From Marthasterias glacialis (Eukaryota > Echinodermata > Asteroidea > Forcipulatida > Asteriidae): DNA of 64,000 nucleotides. Of the stretch, positions 44,301 through 57,800 are shown in pieces. The stretch is taken from contig OU452232.1 of assembly GCA_911728455.2 (NCBI GenBank), positions 1,550,001 through 1,614,000 of the forward strand. Reading direction: 5' to 3'. The first letter of the stretch is position 1; every line of letters starts with the position of its first letter. The position numbers and the translations under genes are program-made. Below the pieces are notes generated by a model. The model saw only the letters and a list, made by a program, of their open reading frames with translations. It searched no databases and was not told the origin of the DNA.

Positions 44301-47300
44301 TTCATTGTTGTCCAGCGTTCAAGTAATGTTACAACAAAATTACACAAGTTCACTGTTAAGTGAAACCTCTTCAGGTATCATTTTAGTTGGGAATGTATGT
44401 TAATCGTTTGTCCAGTAATTATGGTAGGTTAGAATAATATTACACAAATTCATTGTTAACTAAAGCCTCTCCAGGTATCATTTTAGTTGGGAAAAGTGTG
44501 TTCAATGTTTTTCCATCCATCTTGTTAGGTTAGATTGGAATTACAAAAGTCCGCTGTTAACTCAAACCTATTTAGGAATCATTTTAGTTGGGAATGTTAT
44601 TGGCAGGTTAGATAGAAATTACACAATATCGCTGTTAACTCAAAACTCTTCAGTTGTCATTTTAGTTCTGAATGTTTGTTCATCAGTCGTCCAGTCATCT
44701 TGTTAGGTCAGATTGAAATTACCCAAGCTCACTGTTAACTCAAACCTCTTCAGGTAGCATCTTAGTTCGGAATTTTTGTTCGATGTTGTCCTACCATAAT
44801 GTTAGGTTAGAAGGAAATTACAGAAGTTTGCCTTTATCTCAAATCTCTTCAGGTATCATTTTAGTTGGCAATGTTTGTTTATCGTTCGTCTGGACATCTT
44901 GTTTGGTTGGTTTGAAAATACACAATTTCACTGCTAACTCTAACTTCTTCAGGTTTCTTTTTGTTTTGGTAATGTTTGTCCAGCGTTATTGTCAGGTTAG
45001 ATGGAAATTACACAAGATCGCTGTTAACTCAAAACTCTTCAGGTGTCATTTTAGTTAAGAATGTTTGTTACACAAGTTTACTGTTAACTAAAACCTCTTC
45101 AGGTAGCATCCTAGTATGGAATTTTTGTTCACTGTCGTCAGGCCATCATGTTTGGTTAGAAGGAAATTACACAAGTTGACTGTTAACTCAAACCTCTTCA
45201 GGTATCATTTTAGTTTGGAATTTTTTTCATCAGTCGTCCAGTCATCTTGTTAGGTCAGATTGAAATTACACAAGTTCACTGTTAACTGAAACCTCTTCAG
45301 GTATCATTTAAGTTGGGAATGTTTTTCCATTGCTCATCCAGCCATCTTGTTGGGTTAAATTGAATATACACAAGTTTAGTTGTTCTTTATTCGTCCAGCC
45401 ATCTTGTTAGGTTAGATTGGAATTACAAAAGTCCACGTTATCTTAAATCTATTCAGGAATCATTACAGTTGGGAATGTATGTTAAATCGTTTGTCCAGTA
45501 ATTATGGTAGGTTAGAATAAAATTACACAAATTCTTTGTTAACTAAAGCCTCTCCAGGTATCATTTTATTTGGGAATGTTTGTTCATTGTTCTTACAGCC
45601 ATCATGTTAGGTTAGAAGGAAATTACAGAAGTTTGCTGTTATCTCAAACCTCTTCAGGTATCATTTTAGTTGGGAATGTTTGTTCATCAGTCGTTCAGTC
45701 ACCTTGTTAGGTCAGATTGAAATTACCCAAGCTCACTGTTAACTCAAACCTCTTCAGGTAACATCTTAGTTTGGAATTTTTGTTCGTTGTCGTCCTACCA
45801 TCATGTTAGGTTAGAAGGAAATTACAAAAGTTTGCCTTTATCTCAAATCTCTTCAGGTATCATTTTAGTTCGGAATGTCTTTTTAATTGTTCTTACAGCC
45901 ATCATGTTAGGTTAGATGGAAATTACAGAAGTTTGCTGTTATCTCAAACCTCTTCAGGTGTCATTTTAGTTGTGAATGTTTGTTCATCAGTCGTTCAGTC
46001 ATCTTGTTAGGTCAGATTGAAATTACCCAAGCTCACTGTTAACTCAAGCCTCTTCAGGTAACATCTTAGTTTGTAATTTTTGTTCGTTGTCGTCCTACCA
46101 TCATGTTAGGTTAGAAGGAATTTACAGAAGTTTGCCTTTATCTCAAATCTCTTCAGGTATCATTTTAGTTGGGAATGTTTTTTCATTGTTCTTACAGCCA
46201 TCATGTTAGGTTAGATTTGAATTACATATGTTCACTGTTAACTCAAACCTCTTCAGGTAGCATCTTAGTTTGGAATTTTTGTTCATTGTCGTCTAGCCAT
46301 CTTGTTAGGTTAGAAGGAATTTACAGAAGTTTGCTGTTATCTCAAATCTCATCAGGTGTCATTTTAGTTGGGAATGTTTGTTCATTGTTCTTACAGCTAA
46401 CATGTTAGGTTAGATTGGAATTACACATGTTCACTGTCAACTCAAACCTATTCAGGTGTCATTTAAGTTCGGAATGTTTGTTCATCAGTCGTCCAGTCAT
46501 CTTGTTAGATCAGATTGAAATTACACAAGTTCACTGTTAACTGAAACCTCTTCAGGTAGCATCCTAGTTTGGGATTTTTGTTCACTGTCATCAGGCCATC
46601 ATGTTAGGCTAGAAGGAAATTACTCAAGTTGACTGTTAACTCAAACCTCTTCAGGTATCATTTTAGTTTTGAATTTTTGTTCATCATTTGTCCAGCCATC
46701 ATGTTTGGTTAGAAAGAAATGACACAAGTTCACTGTTAACTGAAATCACTTGAGGTAGCATGTTAGCTGGCAATATTTGTTCATCATTCGTCCACCCATT
46801 TTGTTAGGTTCCATTGAAATTACACAATTTTACTTTTAGCTGAAACCTGGTGAGGTATCATTTTAATTCGGAATACTTGTTCATCGTTCGTCCATTTATC
46901 ATGTTAGGTTAGAATAAAGTTACACAAGTTCTCTATTAACTGAAACCTTTTCAGGTAGCATAAAAGTTGGCACTGTTTCTTCAGTGTGCATTCATCCATC
47001 TTATTAGGTTAGAATGAAATTACATGTCTTGACTGTTAACTGAAATCTCTTCAGGTATCATCTTAGTTGGGAATGTTTGGTTATCATTCGTCGAGCCATA
47101 GTGTTGGGTTAGAACGAAATTACACAAGTTTAATAATTGCTAACTCAAGCTGCGTTAGGTATCGTTTTGTTTTGGGAATGTTTGTTCAACGTTCTTCCAG
47201 CCATCATGTTAGGTTAGATTTGAAAGTCCGCTGTTAACTCAAACCTTTTTAGGAATCATTTTAGTTGGGAATTTTTTTTTCATTGCTCGTCCAGCCATCA

Positions 47301-48600
47301 TGTTGGATTAAATTGAATATACACAAGTTAACTCATCTCTCTTCAGGTAGTATTTTAGTTTGGGTTTTTGGTTCATCGTTCATCCAGCCATCATGTTACA
47401 TTTGAATGAAACTACACAAGTAGTGATCTTTTCAGGTTAGAACAAAATTACACAAGTTCACTGCCAACTCAAACCTCTTCAGGTATCATTTTGTTTTGGG
47501 AGTGTTTGTCCATCATTGTCCAGCCAACACGTTAGGTAAGAATGAAATTACACAAGTTGACTGTTGTCTCGAACCTTTTCAGGTATCATTTTAGTTGGCA
47601 ATGTTTGGCCATTTTGTTTGGTTGGTTTGAAAATACACAAGTTCACTGCTAACTCTAACCGCTTCAGGTTTCTTTTTGTTTTAGTAATGTTTGTCCAGCG
47701 TTATTGTCAGGTTAGATAGAAATTTCACAAGATCGCTATTAACTCAAAACTGTTCAGGTATCATTTTAGTAGGAATTGTTTTTTCATTGTTCGTCCAGCC
47801 ATCTTGTCTGGTTAGATTGAAATTACACAAGTTTACTGTTAACTCAAACCCCTTTAGGTATCAATTTAATGGGGAACTTTTGATCATTGTTAATCCATCC
47901 ATCATGTTAGGTTAAAATCATATTACACAAGTTTGCTGTTAACTCAAACTTTTTCAGGTATCATGTTAGTTTGGATAATTTTTTCACCGTTTGTCCAGTC
48001 TTCATGTAAGGCTAGAATGAAATTATGCACGATAACTGTTAACTGAAATGTCTTCAGGTATCATCTTAGTTGGGAATGTTTCTTCATCGATTGTCCAGCC
48101 ATCATGTTAGGTTAGATAGAAATAACTGAAGTTCACCGTTAATTCAAACTCCTTCAGGTATCATTTTATTTTGGAATGTTTATTTATCGTTCGTCCAGCC
48201 ATCATGTTAGGTTAGTTCGGAACTACACACATTCATTGTTAACTGAAACGTCTTCAATATATCATTTGAGTTGGAATATTGGTTCATTGTTCGTCCAGCT
48301 ATCATGTTGGGTTAGACTGGAATTACACAAGTTTTCTGTTAACTTAAATCTCTTCACGTGCTATTTTAGTTGTGAATATTTGTTCATTTTCCGTCCAGCC
48401 ATCTTGTTAGGATAGATCGCAACTATACACATTCACTGTTACACAATCGTCTTTAGGTGTCATTTTAGTTGGGAATGTTTGTTCATCATTCTTCCAGCCA
48501 TCTTGTTAGCTTAGAATGAAATTACAGAAGTTCACTTTTAACTCAACCCTCTTCAGGTATTTTCTCAATTGGGAACGTCTGTTCATCGTACTTTTAAGCC
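38370..48600 (+). repeat. Main 100-bp tandem array, about 100 copies, with higher-order repeats
   Basis: The period is 100 bp, with the same landmarks as the block at 37.4 kb. Copies diverge by roughly 10-25% by eye. Within 41.4-45.1 kb longer blocks repeat: AAAGCCTCTCCAGGTATCAT recurs at about 42133, 43299 and 44464, spaced about 1165 bp, and a variant with GTCTGGACATCTTATTTGG recurs with similar spacing. Short frames in the array are by-products of the repeat. Confidence 0.92.
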
Positions 48601-51600
48601 CACTTGTCAGTTTTCTATTGAAAGTACACCAGTTCAAAATTCAGTTTCAAAGACGATAATGTGGCCCTACTCAAATTTTTCCAAAGTACATGTTGTCAAG
48701 TCTTTCAGAAACTTGGCAACCTATTGATTTGTCAACATTCACATTGTTCCAAGCTGGTTTTGTGCCCTCTCTCCATTCTTGCTAAGTTACTTGTGCTGAC
48801 TTTTAATGTTAGAAATATTTGGAAGTGATTTATCAATGCATGCCCAATTTGCTTTTGATTAGATTGCCAGGATGGTTATGACATGGATACTTTTTGCTGC
48901 AACCACCATGGCATTGATGAGCTCAAAAGAGACAACACAGATTTTCGGGATGATCACTCTGATGTCTGAGGTATGTTTAAACATAATTTTTTTTAGTATT
49001 ATTCAAACCTTACTCCTAACGTGTCGTCATGTCATCCACTGCGCTCAGTTCAACTCCTCGATTGTTTTTCAAATACTATCCAACCATAGGGTTTATAAAC
49101 ACTCAAACTGTTCCCAAATGGTGTTGTGCCCTCTCTCAAATTTTGCCAAGTTACATGTTGTCGAGTCCTTCCGAAACTTGCCAACCTTGGGATTTTTCAA
49201 TACTTAAAATGTTCGGAAGCCAATGTTGTGCCTTCTCTCAATTTTTGCCAATTTACATGTTGTCCAGTCGTTCAGAAACTTGCCAACCTAATGATTTTTC
49301 AAAACTTTCAAGCAGTTTTGTAGCTGTTGGTATGTAGTCTCCTACATTTTGTCAATCTACATGATGTTGATTCCTTTAGAAATTTGCCAATCTCATGATT
49401 TGTCAACACTCTAAATGTTACAGAGCCGATGTTGTGCTCCATCTCAAATTTAGGCAAAAATACATGTCCAGTCGCTTAGAAACAAGCCAACCTAATGATT
49501 TGTCAACACTCAACTTGGTCTGAAGCTGATATTGTGCCCTCTCTCAAATTATGCCAAAATACATGTTGTCCAGTCCTTTGGCACATGGCATCTTCAATGA
49601 TTTTTCAAACAGTAAAACTTGTACCCAAGCTGGTGTTGTGTACTCTCCAAAATTTTTGCCAAACTACATGTCTAGTCCTTCAGAAACTTGCCAACCTAGT
49701 GATTTTGCAAGCCTCAAAATGATCCAAAGTCGGTGTAAGCTCCCACTTAAAGTTTATCAAACAACATGTTGTCGAGTCCTGATGATTTGTCAACACTCAA
49801 ATTGTTCCCAAGCGGATATTATGCCCTCTATAAAATTTTGCTCATGTTGTGCTTACTTTTGATGTTAGAAATGACTGAAGGTGATTCATAAAGGCATGCC
49901 CAAATTGCTTTTGATTAGGTCGCCAGGATGGTTATGAATCAGAAAGTTTTTGCTGCAACTACCATGGCATTGATGACCTGAATACAGACAACACAGATTT
50001 TCTGGATGACCCCTCACTTTCCTAGATATTTTTAAACAGTACATTTTTGTCAGAATTAAAACCACAGCACTCAACTAACCTAATGTTGTTAAGTTTATCA
50101 AATACTTGACAACCTTATCATTCATGCTCTCTCCAAACTATTATTGTTGAGTCCTCCATAAACTTACGTGTTGTGCTGACTTTTAATGTTTGAAATATTT
50201 GGAAGTGACTTATAAAGGCATTCCTAAATTGCTTCCGATTAGGATGGTTTTGGCGTGTAAACTTTTGGCTGCAACTACCATGACATTGATGAGGTTAAGA
50301 GAGACAACAGATTTTTGGGATGACCCTTCACATTCCAAGGTATATTTAAACAGTAACTGTTGATCATCATTCCAACCGTACGCCTGACATGTTGACCAAA
50401 GTGCTCAATTTAAGTACTCTAATGTTAAGTTTCTCAAATACTTGCCGACCTTATGATTTGTCAACACTCAAATTGTTACAAAACTGAAATTGTGCCCTCC
50501 CTGATATTTTTCGAAACAACATGTTGTGGAGTCCTTCACAAACTTGCCAACCGTAACATTTTTCAACACTCAAAATTGTTGTGCCCAAACAGATATTGTG
50601 CCCTCTTTGAAATTTTGCAAATTTACGTGTTGTCGAGTTTTTCAGAAACTTGCCAACCTTATGTTTCTCAAACACTCAAACTTGTTTCTAAGGTGGTGTT
50701 TTGCCTTGTCCTAAACTTTGCCAAACTACATGTCCAGCCCTTCAGAAACTTACCAACCTAATGCTTTTTCAACACTCAAAATGTTTCAAAGTTGGTGTTG
50801 TGCTCCCACTCAAAGTTTGTCAAACTACATGTTGTTGAGTCCTTCAGAAACTTGCTAGCCTTACATGCTGTGTTTACTTTTAATGTTTGAAATAATTGGA
50901 AGTGATTCATAAAGGCATGCCCAAATTGCTTTTGATTAGGTTGCCAGGATGAATATGACATGGAAAATATTTTCCTGTAACTACCATGGCAATGATGAGC
51001 TGAAAGGAACAACACAGATGTTTCAGAGGTATGTTTAAACAGTACTTTTTAATCATCATTCAAAGCGTATGCCTAACATGTCATGTCATCCAAAGCCCCC
51101 AATTCAACTACTCTAATACTGTTAAGTTTGTCAAATACTTGCCTACCTTCTGATTTGTCAATAATCAAGTTGTTCTCAAGCTCGTGTTGTGTCCTCTCCT
51201 AAATTTTCCCAAGCTACAAGTTTTGGTGTCCTTCAGAAACTCGATCAACTTTTTTGGGGGGACATTTAAATTGTTCCCAAACAATGTTGTGCCCCAACTG
51301 AAATGGTTCCCAAGCTGATGTTTCGCTCTGTCTCAAATTTTACTAAATAACATGTGTACTCCTTCAGAAACTTGCAAATCTTGTGATTTTTCAAACACTC
51401 CAACTTGTTTCCAAGCTGGTGTTGTGCCCTATCCTAAGTTTTGCGAAACTACATAATGTCCAGTCCTCCAAGACTTGCCAACCTTCTGATTTTTCAATCA
51501 CTCAATCGTTCCCAAGCCAATGTTGTTCTCCTAATTCTTCCCAAAACTGCATGTTTTTGAGTCCTTCAAACACTCAAATTGTCCTAGGCTGGTGTTGGGC

Positions 51601-51855
51601 CAACTCAAACATTTTGCCAAACAACACATTGTCCAGTCTTTAAGAAACTTGTCAATCCATTGTTTTTTTTAATGTTCAAAATGTTCTCAAGCTGATGTTG
51701 TGCCCTGCCTGAAAGTTTGCCAAAGCACATGTAGTCCAGTCCTTCAGAAGCTTACAAACCTAAAATTTTCAACACTGAAACTGTTCCCAGGCCATTGTTG
51801 TGCCACCACTCAAACTTGTTTTCTAGCTGATATTATGCCCTCTCTCAAATTATCC
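48601..51855 (+). repeat. 102-bp tandem array with four interspersed cassettes
   Basis: Units share TTCAGAAACTTGCCAACCT, GATTTTTCAACACTCAAA and GATGTTGTGCCCTCTCTCAA. At about 48.80, 49.86, 50.17 and 50.87 kb they are interrupted by a module of about 300 bp beginning GACTTTTAATGTT.GAAAT and containing TTTGATTAG, then TGCCAGGATGG, then AGAGACAACACAGATTT, then GAGGTATGTTTAAACAGTA. Confidence 0.85.
48862..48972 (+). other. Exon-like cassette, copy 1
   Basis: The segment lies between TTTTGATTAG (acceptor-like) and TCTGAG/GTATGT (donor-like). One frame reads CQDGYDMDTFCCNHHGIDEL and continues RDNTDF, but meets TGA just before the donor. A second frame is open throughout. Homologues lie at 49919, 50242 and 50942, and inverted at 14270-14530. 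The copies differ by indels, so no single frame is shared by all. Confidence 0.3.
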
Positions 51856-51867
51856 CCAAATGCAGCA

Positions 51868-54800
51868 ACTCACTAAAGTGAACTCAGCGTATCTGCTCAC
51901 TGACATCTTAACATCATGAGGTAAAACCAACGACTCACTGAAGTCAACACAGCTTCCTGTATCTGCTCACAGACATCATAACATCTTGGGTTAAATTTAA
52001 CAGCTCATATATCTGCTCACCGACTTAAGAACATCTTGAGGTAAATGCAACAACTCACTGAACTGAACCCCGCTTCCTGTATCTGCTCAGTGACATCAGA
52101 ACATCTTCAAGTAAATGCAACGATTCATATATTTGCTTACTGACATCAGAAGATCTTGAGGTAAATGCAACAACTCATTTACGTGAACCCAGTTTCCTGT
52201 ATCTGCTCCCTGACATCATAATATCTTGAGGTAACTGCAACAACTCACTAAATTCAGTATCTTGTATCTTCTCACTGACATCATAACATCTTGAAGTAAA
52301 TGCAACGACTTACTAAAGCCAGTCTCCTGTATCTGCTCACTGACATCATAACGTCTTGAGGTAAATACAATGACTCAATTAAGCCAGTCTCCTGTTCCTG
52401 CTCACTGATATCATAACGCCTGAGGTAAATACAACAACTTACTGAACCCAGTCTCTTGTATCTGCTAACCGACATCATAACATCTTGAGGTAAATGGAAC
52501 AACTCACTAAACCCAGTCTCCTGTATCTGCTCACTGACATCATAACGTCTTGAGGTAAATGCAACGACTCACTGAACCCAGTCTCCTGTATCTACTCAGT
52601 GACATCATAACATCTTGAGGTAAATGCAACAACTTACTGAACCCAGTCTCCTGTATCTGCTCACTGACATCATGACTTCTTGAGGTAAATGCAACAACGC
52701 ACTGAAGCCAGTCTCCTGTATCTGCTCACTGACATCAAAACATCTTGAGGTAAATGCAACAACTCACTGAAGCCAGTCTCCTGTACTTGCTCACTGACAT
52801 CATAACATCTTGGGTAAATGCAACGACTCAATTAAGCCAGTCTCCTGTACCTGCTCACTGATATCATAACGTCTTGAGGTAAATACAACAACTTACTGAA
52901 GCCAGTCTCCTGTATCTCTGTATATACTCAGTGACATCATAACATCTTGAGGTAAATGCAACGACTCACTGAACCCAGCCTCCTGTATCTGCTCACTGAC
53001 AGCATAACGTTTTGAGGTAAATGCAACAACTTACTGAACCCAGTCTCCTGTATCTGCTCATGACATAACATCTTGAGGTAAATGCAACAACTCACTGAAG
53101 ACAGTCTCCTGTATCTGCTCACTGACATCATATTGTCTTGAAGTAAATGCAACAACTCACTGAAGCCAGTCTCCTGTATCTGCTCACTGACATCATAACA
53201 TCTTGAGGTAAATGCAACAACTCACTGAAGCCAGTCTCCTGTAACTGTTGACTGACATCAAATTGTCTTGAGGTAAATGCCACGACTTACTGAACCAGTC
53301 TTATGTATCTGCTCACTGACATCATAACATCTTGAGGAAAATGCAACGACTCACTGAACCCAACCTCCTGTATCTGCTGACTGACATAAAGTCTTGAGGT
53401 AAATGCAATGACTCACCTCAGCTAGTCTCCTGTATCTGCTCATTGACATCATAATATTTTGAGGTAAATGCAACGACTCACTGAACCCAGTCTCCTGTAT
53501 CTGCTCACTGACGTCATAACATCTTGAGGTAAATGCAACAACTCTCTGAAGCCAGTCTCCTGTATCTGCTCACTGACATCATAACATCTTAAGGTAAATG
53601 CAACAACTCACTGAAGCCAGTCTCCTGTATCTGCTCACTAACATCATAACAATTTGAGGTAAATGCAACGACTCACTGAACCCAGCCTCCTGTGTCTGCT
53701 CACTGACATCATATCATCTTGAGGTAAATGCAACGACTCACTGAAGCCAGTCTCCTGTATCTGCTCACTGACATCATAATGTTTTGAGGTAAATGCAACA
53801 ACTCACTGAAGCCAGTCTCCTGTATCTGCTCACTGACATCATAACATCTTGAGGTAAATGGAACACTTCACTTAACCCAGTCTCCTGTATCTGCTCACTG
53901 ATATCGTAACGCCTGGAGGTAAATGCAACTACTCACTGAAGCCAGTCTCCTGTATCTGCCCATTGACATAACATCTTGAGGTAATTGGAAGAACTCACTA
54001 AAGCCAGTCTCCTGTATCTGCTCACTGACATCATAACATCTTGAGAAAAATGCAACGACTCATTGAACCCAGCCTCTTGTATCTGCTCACTGACATCATA
54101 ACATCTTTAGGTAAATGCAACAACACACTGAAGCCAGTCTCCTATACTTGCTCACTGACATCATAACGTCTTGAGGTAATTGCAACAACTCACTGAAGCC
54201 AGTCTTCTGTATCTGCTAACTGACATCATATTGTCTTGAAGTAAATGCAACAACTCACTGAAGCCAGTCTCCTGTATCTGCTCACTGACATCATAACATC
54301 TTGAGGTAAATGCAACAACTCACTGAAGCCAGTCTCCTGTAACTGTTGACTGACATCAAAACGTCTTGAGGTAAATGCGACGACTCACTGAACCAGTCTC
54401 CTGTATCTGCTCACTGACATCATAACATCTCTAGGAAAATGCAACGACTCACTGAAGCCAACCTCCTGTATCTGCTGACTGACATTAAGTTTTGAGGTAA
54501 ATGCAATGACTCACCTCAGCCAGTCTCCTGTATCTGCTCATTGACATCATAATATTTTGAGGTAAATGCAACGACTCACTGAACCCAGTCTCCTGTATCT
54601 GCTCACTGACGTCATAACATCTTGAGGTAAATGCAACAACTCTCTGAAGCCAGTCTCCTGTATCTGCTCACTGACATCAGAACATCTTAAGGTAAATGCA
54701 ACAACTCACTGAAGCCAGTCTCCTGTATCTTTTCACTAACATCATAACATTTTGAGGTAAATGCAACCACTCACTGAACCCAGCCTCCTGTGTCTGCTCA

Positions 54801-57800
54801 CTGACATCATATCATCTTGAAGTAAATGCAACGACTTACTAAAGCCAGTCTCCTGTATCTGCTCACTGACATCATAACGTCTTGAGGTAAATACAATGAC
54901 TCAATTAAGCCAGTCTCCTGTTCCTGCTCACTGATATCATAACGCCTGAGGTAAATACAACAACTTACTGAACCCAGTCTCTTGTATCTGCTAACCGACA
55001 TCATAACATCTTGAGGTAAATGGAACAACTCACTAAACCCAGTCTCCTGTATCTGCTCACTGACATCATAACGTCTTGAGGTAAATGCAACGACTCACTG
55101 AACCCAGTCTCCTGTATCTTATCAGTGACATCATAACATCTTGAGGTAAATGCAACAACTTACTGAACCCAGTCTCCTGTATCTGCTCACTGACATCATG
55201 ACTTCTTGAGGTAAATGCAACAACGCACTGAAGCCAGTCTCCTGTATCTGCTCACTGACATCAAAACATCTTGAGGTAAATGCAACAACTCACTGAAGCC
55301 AGTCTCATGTATCTGCTCACTGACATCATAACATCTTAAGGTAAATGCAACAACTCACTGAAGCCAGTCTCCTGTACTTGCTCACTGACATCATAACATC
55401 TTGGGTAAATGCAACGACTTACTGAAGCCAGTCTTCTTGTATCTGCTCACTGACATCATAACGACTTGAGGTAAATGCAACGACTCAATTAAGCCAGTCT
55501 CCTGTACCTGCTCACTGATATCATAACGTCTTGAGGTAAATACAACAACTTACTGAAGCCAGTCTCCTGTATCTCTGTATCTACTCAGTGACATCATAAC
55601 ATCTTGAGGTAAATGCAACGACTCACTGAACCCAGCCTCCTGTATCTGCTCACTGACAGCATAACGTTTTGAGGTAAATGCAACAACTTACTGAACCCAG
55701 TCTCCTGTATCTGCTCATGACATAACATCTTGAGGTAAATGCAACAACTCACTGAAGACAGTCTCCTGTATCTGCTCACTGACATCATATTGTCTTGAAG
55801 TAAATGCAACAACTCACTGAAGCCAGTCTCCTGTATCTGCTCACTGACATCATAACATCTTGAGGTAAATGCAACAACTCACTGAAGCCAGTCTCCTGTA
55901 ACTGTTGACTGACATCAAATTGTCTTGAGGTAAATGCAACGACTCACTGAACCCAGCCTCCTGTATCTGCTCACTGACAGCATAACGTTTTGAGGTAAAT
56001 GCAACAACTTACTGAACCCAGTCTCCTGTATCTGCTCATGACATAACATCTTGAGGTAAATGCAACAACTCACTGAAGACAGTCTCCTGTATCTGCTCAC
56101 TGACATCATATTGTCTTGAAGTAAATGCAACAACTCACTGAAGCCAGTCTCCTGTATCTGCTCACTGACATCATAACATCTTGAGGTAAATGCAACAACT
56201 CACTGAAGCCAGTCTCCTGTAACTGTTGACTGACATCAAATTGTCTTGAGGTAAATGCGACGACTTACTGAACCAGTCTTATGTATCTGCTCACTGACAT
56301 CATAACATCTTGAGGAAAATGCAACGACTCACTGAACCCAACCTCCTGTATCTGCTGACTGACATAAAGTCTTGAGGTAAATGCAATGACTCACCTCAGC
56401 TAGTCTCCTGTATCTGCTCATTGACATCATAATATTTTGAGGTAAATGCAACGACTCACTGAACCCAGTCTCCTGTATCTGCTCACTGACGTCATAACAT
56501 CTTGAGGTAAATGCAACAACTCTCTGAAGCCAGTCTCCTGTATCTGCTCACTGACATCAGAACATCTTAAGGTAAATGCAACAACTCACTGAAGCCAGTC
56601 TCTTGTATCTTTTCACTAACATCATAACATTTTGAGGTAAATGCAACGACTCACTGAACCCAGCCTCCTGTGTCTGCTCACTGACATCATATCATCTTGA
56701 GGTAAATGCAACGACTCACTGAAGCCAGTCTCCTGTATCTGCTCACTGACATCATAATGTTTTGAGGTAAATGCAACAACTCACTGAAGCCAGTCTCCTG
56801 TATCTGCTCACTGACATCATAACATCTTGAGGTAAATCGAACACTTCACTTAACCCAGTCTCCTGTATCTGCTCACTGATATCGTAACGCCTGGAGGTAA
56901 ATGCAACTACTCACTGAAGCCAGTCTCCTGTATCTGCCCATTGACATAACATCTTGAGGTAATTGGAAGAACTCACTAAAGCCAGTCTCCTGTATCGGCT
57001 CACTGACATCATAACATCTTGAGGAAAATGCAACGACTCATTGAACCCAGCCTCTTGTATCTGCTCACTGACATCATAACATCTTTAGGTAAATGCAACA
57101 ACACACTGAAGCCAGTCTCCTGTACTTGCTCACTGACATCATAACGTCTTGAGGTAATTGCAACAACTCACTGAAGCCAGTCTCCTGTATCTGCTCACTG
57201 ACATCATAACATCTTGAGGTAAATGCAACAACTCACTGAAGCCAGTCTCCTGTAACTATTGACTGACATCAAAACGTCTTGAGGTAAATGCGACGACTCA
57301 CTGAACCAGTCTCCTGTATCTGCTCACTGACATCATAACATCTTGAGGAAAATGCAACGACTCACTGAAGCCAACCTCCTGTATCTGCTGACTGACATAA
57401 AGTTTTGAGGTAAATGCAATGACTCACCTCAGCCAGTCTCCTGTATCTGCTCATTGACATCATAATATTTTGAGGTAAATGCAACGACTCACTGAACCCA
57501 GTCTCCTGTATCTGCTCACTGACGTCCTAACATTTTGAGGTAAATGCAACAACTCTCTGAAGCCAGTCTCCTGTATCTGCTCACTGACATCAGAACATCT
57601 TAAGGTAAATGCAACAACTCACTGAAGCCAGTCTCCTGTATCTTTTCACTAACATCATAACATTTTGAGGTAAATGCAACTACTCACTGAACCCAGCCTC
57701 CTGTGTCTGCTCACTGACATCATATCATCTTGAGGTAAATGCAACGACTCACTGAAGCCAGTCTCCTGTATCTGCTCACTGACATCATAATGTTTTGAGG

